Source of the DNA: Antedon mediterranea
Lineage: Eukaryota > Echinodermata > Crinoidea > Comatulida > Antedonidae
Direction: 5' to 3'
Length of the DNA stretch: 64,000 bases
Assembly: GCF_964355755.1 (NCBI RefSeq)
Contig: NC_092678.1
Location: 2,751,922 to 2,815,921, forward strand
Below are positions 36,717-48,625 of this stretch, in pieces (position 1 is the stretch's first letter; each line of letters opens with the position of its first letter). The position numbers and the translations under genes were made by a program. A model generated the notes under the pieces. The model searched no databases, was not told the origin of the DNA, and was given only the letters and a program-made list of their open reading frames with translations.

Positions 36717-36842
36717 GGACGCAACGCAGAAAGTTCGGCGTAACGCCGCGTGTAGACCAATGACGATTAGGCCTACACATAATCCATCCTTGTGATTGGT
36801 CAAATTACTTGCGTTACGCTTACGTCATTACGTTCTATAAAT
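36716..36842. mobile_element. MITE family B, copy 2
   Basis: Begins 'ggacgcaacgcag' and contains the inverted pair 'gaccaatgacgatt' and 'tgtgattggtcaaa', then 'cgttacgcttacgtca'. It is more diverged than copies 1 and 3. Confidence 0.6.
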
Positions 36843-37642
36843 GTCTTAATTGAAAGGATCGGAGACTGGTGTTAATGGCGCTGCACGCACCTACTAAATT
36901 CCTAGTTCTCTTTGAGAACATTTTTTTTAAACTTTCGATGAAAGCTTTTAAGCGTTTTTAAACGTACGCATTTAAAAACATGTTTTATCCTTCTATTATT
37001 TATACAAAAGCATGCAAAAATCCGATTAATTACCAAGTAGGCTACATATAAGATAGAAATATTAGCTAAAATTCACTAGGCCCATTCTCCAGTGAAACAA
37101 TTAAGTTAAAAAGGCAGTTTTTTAAAATTTAAAAAAACAATACTTGTGAAGTTTATTTTCGCTATCTTACTTAATAATGCCACAACCGAAAATGATTAAA
37201 AACCCTGACAGTGTACTACTGTACTTTATGTACATATCACTATACACACCGTATTACACGTTGCCACCATGCGTGCGATATCACGCGTTGCGTGGGTGTG
37301 TACCCTTATCGTCTTTTATTTCCATTTATGTTCAAGTACTGTAAATGATTGTTTCCGATGACCAAGATAACAAAATGCAGGTGATATAAAGTCTCTATTT
37401 CTCCATGGTTGTTATTGTTAAGTTAAGTGCACACAGTTTCGTTGTGCCGGCCACGGGTTAACATGCGCCGTTCATTTTTTTTTTAAACCAAAAGTTCAGT
37501 TCGTCAGCATTCGACTATATCTTTGTATTTCACGTAGGCCATACTAAAATCAAATTACCACCAGGCCTATGTACCTCTGCAAGATCGTCCAAAAACAGAG
37601 TTGTCCGTTAGTTTATTCGTCACTGCTGTACATCATCAGTGA

Positions 37643-40600
37643 TCATGGTAGGCCTTCAAAACGTACATATCTACGATTGCTATAGTCTGTCTGTGTGTTT
37701 AGCCCCACTGGATAATTGTATCTGCGATGTTCAATGCTATCGTCTGCCTCCGCCTCCCCATGGTATCGCGCGCAGTGATGGCATGACCTACAGTTCTTTA
37801 GCAGACTTCGCGTCTCATCTAATTCACTTTGAATTGTTTTAAGTTCATCTTTTGTTCGCTTATAGTCTTGCAGTAAAGTTCCAATGGTTTCTTCTAAGTA
37901 TTGTAGTCTATTTGATTCGTTTGGTTCTATGTTTAACTTTTTAGATGAGTCTGTAAACGCACTACTCTCGCCGACCACACTAAGATCATTTTCAAACTCT
38001 TGAATGCCAAGAAATTGGTATTCTCCGTTGCTTATCCCATTCAACCATGCGTTGGATTGCCTAGATGGTATAGGTACAGAATTGCGTCTATAAAATGCAA
38101 TGTTTTCTCTTCGGTATTGAGTTTGTCTTGGAGGCAAACCATTATTTGTTGGATGAACAACGTTGTTTTTACTGATACCTAAAAAGGAAATTAATATTTA
38201 TTAATATTAATAATATTCTATTATACGAATCATTTAATTTATATGCCATCGTCATCATTATAATCATCCCTGTTCATCAATATTGATATAATCATTCAAT
38301 GCTAAGTAATAGAATCGGTGTTTTCACCATTGTCACTAATCGTCAACATTAGTCACCAATAATTGCCACTGTCAACACATTATTACTCATCATGGCTATC
38401 AACATTTTCACCATTCGACAATATATCGTCATCCTCATCGGAATCACATTTATTTACAAAAACAACATTACCATCGCAGTTAGTTCCTATCAACATTTCT
38501 TAGGTCCAAAGCACCACATATATTCCTCCATTGTTAGTCCTCTTCAATTTTGTCATTCAATTTTTTTTTTCCTGTTTTTTGATGTATATCAAAAAGTAAG
38601 GCAATTTTACAAACCTTCAAAAAAGAGCTTGTTAAAATAACTGATTACGTCATCTGATCCTTCTTTTTCTGCCTCTTGTATGGCGTTTCTACCCTTTGAA
38701 TTAAGCAACGTGACGTCAGTGCCGGCCTCGATGAGTGCCTTCACAACACCTAGATGGTTTCCTGTTGACGCTAAGTGTAACGCAGTATCTCCAAAATGCG
38801 TTTGTTCGTTGGGCTTACAGTTGTGACTTAAGAGAAGTCTGGAAGAAAACAATTTAACAATTCATTTAGTAAATCTAACGTAAAGAATCTTATATTTTGG
38901 TTCCCACTACAGACGCAACACAAGAACGTAACGCAACGTAAGTGATTCGACCAATCACAAGCGATTATTTAAACTGTTGCTTGTCATTGGTAAACTTGCT
39001 TGCGTTGCGTCTACGTCCTCGCGTTGCGTTTCTAGTGATGACCAAACGACCAAAAAAAGTTTCCCCTATTTGGTTTTGTTACTATATTAGGGCCTATATA
39101 CCATATTGTAAATATAATTGTGTTGCAATTGTATTATCAATAGTATATTGTATTTGATCGTTTTTGTCTTAGTGTGTAGGCCTATATGCGATTCAACTTT
39201 GTTTCTTCATGTTCGGGTTAGGCCCAATTAAACCGTAATATACTCTAATTAAATATAGGCCCTTTTCATACAGTATATTAATCATCTTTCACTGAAATTG
39301 TTCGTGAGTAAAAGTGATTGTTTTTGTTTTGCAAACAATAAATAAAATAGACCTATACTCTGAAACTGAAATGTATGAAAGACCGGAACTGTTTTTATTT
39401 TTATTTTTGATTCATAACCATCTTCCACTATTGTTATACTGAAATTATTCGTGAATAAAAGTAATTGTAGTTTTTAAATTGTTTTTGTTATGCAAATAGA
39501 AACTTAAACACGTAATAGTGAATCAGAAATTATAAAAGAATTGTTTAATTCCAAGAGTGTATAGGGAGCACGTTTCCTGATCCGCCAGAGTGAGTCAGTC
39601 GGTGAATGTGTATGGATAAATCCATTCCATTATGGAAGCACTTAGAACGTGAACTTAACAACCGGGAACTTAAACATTTACAACAAATTAAAACCTACAC
39701 ATCCGGATTGGTGGTATGCCCGGTGGTATGTTGATTGAAACAGAGGATAACCGGTAGTAATCAAAAGATCCGTTTGTGGAATAATTAGCACTTGAAACCA
39801 AGATGAATAAACACAAAAAAATGGAGGCGTTGGCACATTTGCAACGATCACATCACCCACCCACCCACCCCTCTTCAATTAGAGTTTATTTCAGAATCAT
39901 ACTTCGGTAGTGTAAAAGGTCTACTAGAGGGGTAGTAATCTTACTAAGTTTTGGGTCATAATGACATTTGGTAGCTTTCCGTTAGCTTTCCGTTAACTAT
40001 CAACAATATAGGAAGTATTTATATTACTAGGATCAATAGAAATCTTTGTTGAGGGATGGGTTGATCTCCCAATGGAAGTGACGTCATATAATTTTTCGCT
40101 TGAATGGGCAACGTGCTCAGTCAAATCCTCGGATCATTGTTACTGTTATGTATAGCAATTCATATTGACGTCATACGCCTTAAGTTTTGACATTTGAAAT
40201 ACAATAAGGTATAGGTTTGTTAGCTCGTTTTGCGTAGGGGTACAAATACTGTAAAATGAACCCCTCCCATTTATAAACATTTAATTCAATCATAGATAAT
40301 ATAATTTAACAATAGAATTGATGATTTGACAATATTTCATTCTTTGATATTGAACATAACATTTTGGATAGACTTTGGAATTTAAGGCGGTAAACTGAGT
40401 TTGTCTTTTCTAGTCCATTCATAGGCCTATTTATTACTGACTGACTGCTAACTGATTTAGGACCTATGTATGGTACGCTCGATCGGTGCACTGTTACGGT
40501 TATAAAAATACTATCAATGGAAAAATGATTAATTTTATCGTATTATGTATGCATTTATTTATACATAATACAACATAAAATATATATATAAAACGATTAA

Positions 40601-41992
40601 TATTTTTGAAATTTGAAAACTAATCGTAAGACAAAAATAAAAACTCTGAAAAAAATTAAGAATACATTTTAAAATTTATATTAAAAGTAGGAGGTGTGGA
40701 AACTTGTAACATCATCTACTGGAAACTGCTGTACTGTATACCAAATTATACCATAAAACCTAAAAATAGAACAGTGTTTGCACTGTGATGTATAATGTAA
40801 CGGTCCCTTGGATGTTAACTTAAACCGTACCAGGTACATTACGACGTACGAACGGCCGGTATATATCGGAAACTAGTGTTCCTCAAGGATTATAGTATAG
40901 GTCTACTTTAGATGTAAAAGATAACTGAACAAGCTGTTATATTATTTGCTTATTTAAATAATTTTTATTTTTTTTAACCATATTTAATGAGGGTGATCCA
41001 CCCAGCTAATGCTGATCATTAGGGACCCTCAGAGGTTCACAAGACAAACATATACACAAGATGCTCTACATAAACAAAGTCTTATTACAAGTCTTTGGGA
41101 GTGGAGTTGTAAAATCCTAACATGTGACGGGACTTGAACCCAGGACCCTTGGAGTGGTAACCAAGCATCATAACCACAAAGCCACAACTCCACATCAATA
41201 ATGATGTACATATATGATGTAAAGTAACCGCACTAACACATCCTATTTACTAATTACTTGCATTAATTTTCATTTCATGAGTGTTGATCATCGGAAGCCA
41301 TTTTCACATGATGTTCCAAATACAAATACCGTATTTATTTGCATAAACGCCTCTCCAAATAAAAACACCCCCCCCCCCCAACATCATATTGAGAGTAAAC
41401 GCCCCGCCACATGCACTATATACATAATATTGTATTACAATACATATTTACTTGTAGTAGAATTCATTGGATTTACATGATCTACAATTTACCCAGCATT
41501 ATGTTGTATTTTTTTTTTTATATCTAGGGGATATTTATTTGATTTATGTTACCGTGCATATTACACACACGTGACAAAATAAAAGCCTCCCCCGAATAAA
41601 CTCCTCCTCCCCCCCCCCTACAAACCCCGGGCGTTTATTCGAATAAATACGGTAAATATAACAAGGATGATGAATATGAGGAGAGACATCATGTGAATAG
41701 GCTAAATTTTACTACAAAGAAAGTTCTTTTACCTTACTAATTTCTCGTGGCCTGCGTGTGAAGCTGCGTGTAATGGCGTGGCCAACCATTTAGTTTTGAT
41801 ATCTACACGTGCGTGGTTAGCCAATAGACAACTGGCTATTACAAGATCCCCCTTCACACACGCACAGTATAAGGGAGACTCAAAAGTTCGACCGTCTTGT
41901 TGATTTACCAATTCCTTTGTTCCTTCGTACGTCAAAAATTGTTCAACATCTTGTATATTCCCTTTTTTCACTGCCGTAATAAATGAAGACAT
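37643..41992 (-). CDS. ankyrin-repeat protein with C-terminal coiled coil
   Basis: I recognise the domains but not the orthologue. Coding exons are 41733-41992, 38615-38838 and 37643-38178, joined in phase to 339 residues. About five ankyrin repeats cover residues 3-161; the best are TPLHAASHAGHEKLVRLLL (about 72-90) and DTALHLASTGNHLGVVKALI (106-125). Residues about 253-290 form a coiled coil (LEETIGTLLQDYKRTKDELK onward), followed by a small CRSCHHC motif at about 291-297 that might bind metal. Ankyrin plus coiled coil suggests a scaffold or adaptor role, which is inference. The ATG at 41992 follows a plausible acceptor (caaacttag), so a leader exon lies upstream, perhaps ending near 43850 or 44452. 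The 2.9-kb first coding intron carries a SINE and a MITE. Confidence 0.8.
38899..39043. mobile_element. MITE family B, copy 3 (ankyrin-gene intron)
   Basis: The best preserved copy. 'ggttcccactacagacgcaa' on the left is matched by inverted 'tgcgtttctagtgatgacc' on the right. The internal pair 'gaccaatcacaagcga' and 'gttgcttgtcattggt' is as in copy 1. Confidence 0.8.
40985..41192 (-). mobile_element. tRNA-derived SINE (ankyrin-gene intron)
   Basis: On the minus strand it begins 'ggagttgtggctttgtggtt' with an A-box-like word (41169-41184) and a perfect B box GGTTCAAGTCC (41130-41140). A non-tRNA body with 'tagagcatcttgtgt' follows, and a tail runs into A-rich DNA. A degenerate second copy is at 826-1045. 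The tRNA-like head cannot form a complete functional tRNA, so I call it a SINE. Confidence 0.8.
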
Positions 41993-42578
41993 CACCGCAC
42001 TTTCAAGCTAAGTTTGAAAATAAAATATCAATATATTAGTCTCACGTTTTGTATTGATAATTCTATTCCTAACGTTGATTGGCCCGTGGGAGTATTAGTC
42101 AGATGGCCAATCAGCGTTGCGGAGCGTGTAACTATAAACATTTATAAACATTAGTAGTACTTGGATTCAAGAGGAGTGGGTAGACTTGGATTCAAGAGGA
42201 GTGGGTAGACTAAGTTTATTATTCTAATTGGATTAATTGAGGTTTAATAGGCCTAGAAAATAAATAATAAGATGTGTTGGTGTGCTCAAAGTACCTAACA
42301 TTTGTTAATTGCTCAGAATGTTTCGTTTTACCCTCCCACGTTTCGGGATAAGGCATTTGACACCCGTCAAATACACCGACGATGCAATTTCGTGGTCGCT
42401 TTAATTGGCGCATAAACAAATATAGGCCTAAGTCTAATACAAATAATAAATTTGCAATATCATAATTATTAACTAATCAATGTCATTGTTAAATATAGTA
42501 GCAATTCAACTTTAACACGATTGGAAACGTTTTTTTTACTCTAATTAAATATAAAGCACAGTAGAACTCTTGTGGCAC

Positions 42579-42662
42579 CCCTATATATTCAGGGGATTGT
42601 ACCCCTATGTATGGGGATTATACCCCTATATATTCAGGGGATTGTACCCCTATGTAGTATGG
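42579..42662. repeat. palindromic 'acccctat/ataggggt'-type tandem repeat
   Basis: 'acccctatatattcagggga' then 'ttgtacccctatgta' occurs twice with a period of about 49 bp. The CCCCTA and GGGGAT words make hairpins. A pogo-like word 'cagtagaact' lies just upstream at about 42561. Confidence 0.6.
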
Positions 42663-45600
42663 GCGAAATTTCTCGTGAAGCCAATACTTATTTAGAGGAC
42701 ACTCCTATTTACTGGAAGACTTAGTTGGGTAAACTGTGTTGTAGGCCTACGAAATTAAGGACGCAATGAACAAACAGGCCTATCGGAAAAAGCGGTAAAA
42801 AAAATTGGGATATTTTTGGTGCTCTGAAAGGTTACCAAAAGGTGAATTAAAAAGACAAATAATACTATTAACTTACACGGTTAAACAGTTTGTTTGTTGT
42901 TTATGCTACATAAACAGATAATAAACACAAAGCTAAGGGGATATTGACATCAAAGATGGCGCTATTTTATTAGAATTTCTAAATGAACTTTGAGAGTAAA
43001 AGGAACTGTGATTCACAAGGATTGAAATCCTTGTAAAATTTAACTAATTCTACGTACGGTATTATAAAAACGGGAAACTACTTTTGCTGAAACTGTTATA
43101 AATATGACCCCGTGACTCACAGATAAGGATGTAAGTTAGTTAATATGCTTTTGGTTGCCTGTTTTTTAAATATAGACACAGTAATGACAATTTGTTAAAT
43201 AAATTTATAGAGGAGACTTGTACTTGATATAATATTTTATGTAATTAATATTGTTAAAAATACAAAAATATAATAAAATATCATAGATAATAAAATATTG
43301 ATTAATTTTAAGAGATAATATAATAGAGGGCTGGCGAAAAATAGTAGTCGTAGAAAGATATACAAATATTATGGACACGCGCGCGCTTATACGTACAAAG
43401 AATGCGTAAAAACAGAAAGTGTGAAATTCGAAACAACTTTCTAGGTAATTATGATAAAAAATATATTTGTAAACATTGACCCAAATTAATATTTTAATAC
43501 TATTGACTTTATTGAGAATCTTGTCATGAAGTCAATAGGCCTACTTTAATAATCGAATAGGCGCGCCTACGTTAACAAGACCGCATTTAGTATTACAAAA
43601 TATATAGAATTTAATTAAGATAAATGCGTTGAACTCATGACCAACAAATATACACGTATTGATAATTTAGAACATAAATAATGGTAAAAATAAAGTGGTC
43701 AAAACATCCTATATTAAATTATTGTTCTGGCACAAAAACGAATATTAAATTGAGACACGGTCGATTTTTATGGATAGAGTGAAATTTCAGTCTTTAATGG
43801 GACGGCGTACGTTTTGAATTGTTGACTATAAATATAAAGAATATCCTTACCATATTGTAGGTCTGATGTTGTTGTTTCGATGAAGCTAGATGCAGAACTA
43901 TCCGAATGTACAAGTATATATTGTGCCTATGAATAGGCCTATATAACATAAATAGACGGTAGGCTACAATTTTCTGTCCAGTACAGTTTCGTAAAAATCC
44001 AGCTATGACCTATATGACATAACGTCTGGGTATTTAAACTTCAGGTCATGAAGGACTTCCCTTATGTTACGTGCAGTCCGGTCAGTTAAAAAAAAAATTA
44101 CCCGGAATTTTATGTTTTTACATTTGTATTGGTCACGTGGTTGTTTCATTACGCGGATTACCGGTTCGGTCAAACGGACATTTTTATCATCAAATATGGT
44201 TTTTATTTTTTATAATGAATCGGAAAAAGTAACAATTTAAAGTCGCGGATAAAACTGTACATGTCGCATAATCAACATTGTACCGAACTCTCATAGATTT
44301 TAGTTTCCAGGAAGTAGGCCTACATAAGCTGATTTCTCATTTTCATGATTTAATATTAAATGTAATAATAAATATGACAACGATGATTATTCTAACAACA
44401 TAAACAAGGAATGCTAACTTAATTATGACGTAAGCAATGAGAATTTAACTCACCCTAAGTTGTAGTGCTTTTGTCATCGCCAAGTGCAACCTGGGACTAT
44501 TCTTCTGTAATGAATGACGTCATATTGGGATTGTTTGCTAGGCAACCGATTTATTATTCCTCCGTAGGCTAAACATATTTCAATATTCGTCCTTGATGAT
44601 TGTATATGAATTATAATATCTCTATGAAGTATAGTGACTGTGTTGCTATACGAAGCTCAAATTGTGTCGTCTTCCTCGCACCGCTGTTGAGAAAAACTAT
44701 TTGCTAGATAATGACGAAGGAATACCGTTTGGGGGATTTCCCCTTTCCGCGTGACTGATAATAAGTCTGTGTTCCATGAGGAATAAAAATACGTCCTGCT
44801 ACGGTGATTTTCTATTACTTAACATATTCCTGTTTTTGTATTTGAACCGTCTTTAAACCCCAGAATAATACCTAAATATTAATAGATAATTATTCCCTCA
44901 ACGTAAATATACACCTCGATTTATCTCCATAAAATATACCGTAATGAGTTAGACTTATTAGTGGGGGTGTGAATATCAAAGTACATTTCGACTAAGTATG
45001 GGGCGCCTGTCGAGATATTTTTATTTAAAATTTAAGGCCCGACTGATTCCCTTATTTTTGTTGTTATCAATTATAAATATATAAAAAAAAGAATGGGATA
45101 TATATGTTAAATGTAAATGTAATTATTCGTCCTCAAGCTTAACTGAGAATATTCGGATTAGGACCTCTGCAGGCTAAAGATAAATATGAGGACAATTTTG
45201 ATAAATTAAATGAAAACTGCAGGAAGTATAATCTCAACTGGTATAAAGCAGATGAACAATGTTTTGGTCGTTCGATTTGCACCATAGCAACATGGGGAGT
45301 TTTGGGGTTTTATTGCCACAGAGTGTTTCCGCATCGGTATGCGGCAACAATCGCGCCAGATTATCAAACAGCGTTCTTGTATTCAAAGTGCTCGTACTTT
45401 AAATATTTTTCTCTTTTGATGTAGTATCTGAAGTTTGTTAATACAGAATTTCGCCATAATCCCGCACGGACGGACGTTTTGAAATATTGTATAATAATAT
45501 CCGAGGAGAAACTGGAAGCAGATAACTACCGGTTTACGTACCTCCGGCGGCCATTGTAACGTTCAGTAAATTCATTTTCTTTAAATGCTCAAATGTTTCT

Positions 45601-45675
45601 TTTGTATGTTATAATGGAGAAATAATCTTCATGGTATTATCATTGTATAATTTATGAATATGTATATTTAATAGG

Positions 45676-45862
45676 CTAAAGCTATGTCGACATTATTAAA
45701 CAAGTTTGACAAAAAATTAAGTGTGATGTCCAAATATGGTAGTGATATGCTTAAATATGGTAGTGATATGACATCATCATGTTCATATACATTGTTTTGT
45801 CACATTAAGTTTGATCAAGGAAGAGTTAAATTACTCTTCCCTGGTTTGATAGTGAAGACAAA
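45676..45862. mobile_element. MITE family A, copy 2
   Basis: 'aaagctatgtcgac', 'aaacaagtttgacaaaaaat', 'ccaaatatggtagtgatatg' (partly duplicated) and 'catcatcatgttcatat' match the family A consensus. The right end ('ggtttgatagtgaagac') is diverged. Confidence 0.65.
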
Positions 45863-46567
45863 ACTTGATGGTAATTAGGCCCTACGTCGGTACAGTTTTA
45901 TGATAATTAAATTTACCGATATACAAATTGTACAAATCAAAATAAACGAATATTAATTATAATTTAAGTAAACACGGATTGGAAAGTATTTTCAACTTTT
46001 TTATGGGGACAAAAATAAACATACTTTACGCGTAATTTGCTTTACTATAATTTTGTTAATGAAGAGAGGTCATAAATAAATAGTTTTTATATAAAAACAA
46101 CTGATAATTAACTATTGTGGTTTTACTGTGTATTTGGATATATTTCTTTTATTGTCTTTTTGGGAACTACCGTATCTATATCCTGTACAAAAAATTGTCA
46201 TAGATCGAACATTTCGCAGTCAGAGTCACAATCACAATTGTGACATTACAAATTAATCATATCCTGTTATAATGACAATGTGTTTTACTTTTTATCATTA
46301 TAAATTAATACCAGATTTGTGAACGCCGCTGTAAACTGTAAAATCCCGTTGTGTGCTTGTTGTTGTTTAGATTGAAGTTAGTCAACCATATAATAAATTA
46401 ATTTGCATAATTGGACAGCCGAATCTGTAAATTCCCCCCCCCCCCCATCTCGTTCATTTCTCTGAAAATGTAATGCTTTTTAGCAACGCACACCTTATAT
46501 TGTACTAAACCTTGACACAGTTAATGTTTAATCCGAATTACGTTGCTGGCGGATCTCGTATTAGACT

Positions 46568-46717
46568 AAAGCTCTGTCTACACTATCAGACTAGTTTGAC
46601 CAAAAAACGGTGATACTGTATGTCCAAATATGGTAGTGATGTAACTGCATCATGTCCATATTTGGGTACATCACATTTTTTGTCAAATAAAGTTTGATAG
46701 TGTAAACAGAGCTTTAG
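46568..46717. mobile_element. MITE family A, copy 3 (complete)
   Basis: A complete palindromic copy. 'aaagctctgtctacactatc' is matched by inverted 'gatagtgtaaacagagcttt', and 'ccaaatatggtagtgatg' by inverted 'catcatgtccatatttggg'. Confidence 0.85.
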
Positions 46718-47161
46718 ATGAAGTGGAGATATTCAACTTGTTTTTACCACTGTGTGTTGTATCAGTAATTATACAATAACAATAACAAAATGGTGACTCA
46801 ATTAATTTGCATACTTTTTATTGATCTAATAAATGTTATTCTATTTTAATATCAAATAATTATACTTGTTTCTTTACCTAAAAACACATGAATTAAATTA
46901 CTGATATAATAAGAAAAAATATATTGTAATGAAATCTACACTATTTTGGTTCCATAAAATGTAAAACTGTCCCTAATATGGGAATAACAACAAAATATGT
47001 AATCTCTCTTGTATAGAAGATCAAGCATTCTTGGAATTGTAAGATGGAATGATTCCTGGAAAAATCATGAAATATTTCCTGGAACACAAGAGTGGGAATT
47101 ATTCCTGTTTTTTGCCTGGAATAAATACATGTTCTGTAATTTCCTCTTCAATAAAATGCAT

Positions 47162-47878
47162 TCATAATTTTCCTTTCCTTACGGCCATTGACACTCCTTT
47201 TTCAGATTTTATTAAGATGTTTCTAAAAACATAAAAGAAAACTATGTAATGTTTTACATTGGCTCTCCAAGTAACAAATACGCAAGTGTTATATTCCTCA
47301 CAGCAGAAGAACTATTTACCCTTTATCATATTCTAGACAGACGACAGGAACTTTACTGCCATCTGTCGACAGTAAAGTAGCTTGTTGTGCTAATGCTGTC
47401 ACCAGTCCAGCAGATTCAAGTAATGCTTCCCCTTTTACTGTATGAAAAAAAGAATGATTAAAATGCGTATATACTATAGGGCCTATATAGTATATCCTAT
47501 CCATGCAAAATGCTTATTTGTATTTTAAAAGGACAATTAAATATAAGCATCCTTACCTCCCAGACACAACCCCTGTTGATCGGTACAAATAACTCCTGAT
47601 ACTCCCGGAGCAGCCATTCTGAAAACATTATAAAACCCTATTAGCTGGGCCTAACAACCTGGATTTATACCTAAAGGGCTGGCGGGGTTCGCTCGATCTC
47701 GCACCGTTAGGTGGATCGTCAAGAGGAAGTAATTAAGAGCCTAGGTTAAATGCAATTAAAATAAGGATAAAAACAAATTATTTGGTATAAATTTCATCTC
47801 ACGACAAATTTAATATTTCGAAGTATACTTAAATATGATTTACGTTTTTTCCAACTGTGTATCCAATTCGTTTTCCAT
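47162..47878 (-). CDS. LAMTOR5: Ragulator complex subunit LAMTOR5
   Basis: A roadblock-fold subunit of the lysosomal Ragulator complex, which anchors Rag GTPases and mTORC1. Exons 47844-47878, 47557-47618, 47320-47437 and 47162-47222 join in phase to exactly 91 residues, the same length as the human protein. Sequence landmarks are MENELDTQLE at the start, GVICTDQQGLCLG (about 19-31), LVTALAQQATLLS (about 43-55), VPVVCLEYDKGNILI and a short basic C-terminus. Each aligns by memory with human LAMTOR5 (GVLCTDSQGLNLG, VLAQQAAKL, IPVVCLESDNGNIMI). The ATG at 47878 is the natural start. A minus-strand AATAAA at 46817-46822 is a possible poly(A) signal. The gene is divergent from the zinc-finger gene, whose first coding exon begins 740 bp away. 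Confidence 0.95.
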
Positions 47879-48614
47879 TATTGTAATATATTTCCGATCA
47901 AAACACACCGACAATTGTTTTCGTGTTTTTCCTGCGTGTGGTGTCACATGACTCTGGTATTTAAAGTTTGCCAGAATGTCTAGATTAAAGTATTTTTAAC
48001 TTAAATAAATAAATCTTATACTAAAGACTTACTATAGCATAAGAATATAATTTTGAAACGTCATATACTGACTGTACATTCAAGTGATAAAGTGGAAATA
48101 ATAAAAATAAATATATGTTTAGAATAAATAAATGATGTTACCAAATGTGTTAAATAAAATGGGTAAAATGGAAAGGGAATCTGGAAACACACCATTGGAA
48201 GAACGGGAAAAACAAAAGTATACCCTTTTGTCAGCTCAAGTATATTCATTTTTGTACAATTTGTAGGTAAATAAAAGTAACTATAATACTATTCCAAGGT
48301 GGAACATAGTACGATATACTATATGATGTTAACAAACATTTATACGTTATAGAAATTATGTTTTTTAGATAATAATAAAATAGCCTACCTACCTAGGCTA
48401 GCTAGGCCTCTACTATAGCTAGAGAGAGTGTGTAGGTAGGCTAGTCTATGCACCTGTCACCTGTGTAGTTAGGCTACAGGCAGTGCCTACAGAGCACAAT
48501 GACAGTGTGTGACTGGACTTATTATCTTGTTTGACTTATGACAATAGGCGGATCACATGCGTTTATATTGCTCATTTATTTTTAACTAAACTTTATCACT
48601 TCCCTTATTTTCAG
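47879..48614. promoter_or_regulatory. shared upstream region of LAMTOR5 and the zinc-finger gene
   Basis: This 735-bp space between divergent genes must hold the LAMTOR5 start site and probably the leader exon of the zinc-finger gene, whose first coding exon opens at a splice acceptor (ttttcag at 48608-48614). I cannot identify a specific promoter element. Confidence 0.4.
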
Positions 48615-48625
48615 ACGTCTTGAAG

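Larger units (their letters stand above)
41993..47150. other. intergenic DNA between the ankyrin gene and LAMTOR5
   Basis: No coding exon is seen. It holds two family A MITEs, a palindromic tandem repeat at 42579-42662, and possible leader-exon donors for the ankyrin gene on the minus strand (gtaagg near 43850 and gtgagt near 44452). Confidence 0.45.

Noticed and set aside
40985-41192. Possible tRNA gene (perfect B box)
   Set aside because: The acceptor and anticodon stems do not form a proper cloverleaf, and a SINE body shared with 826-1045 follows.
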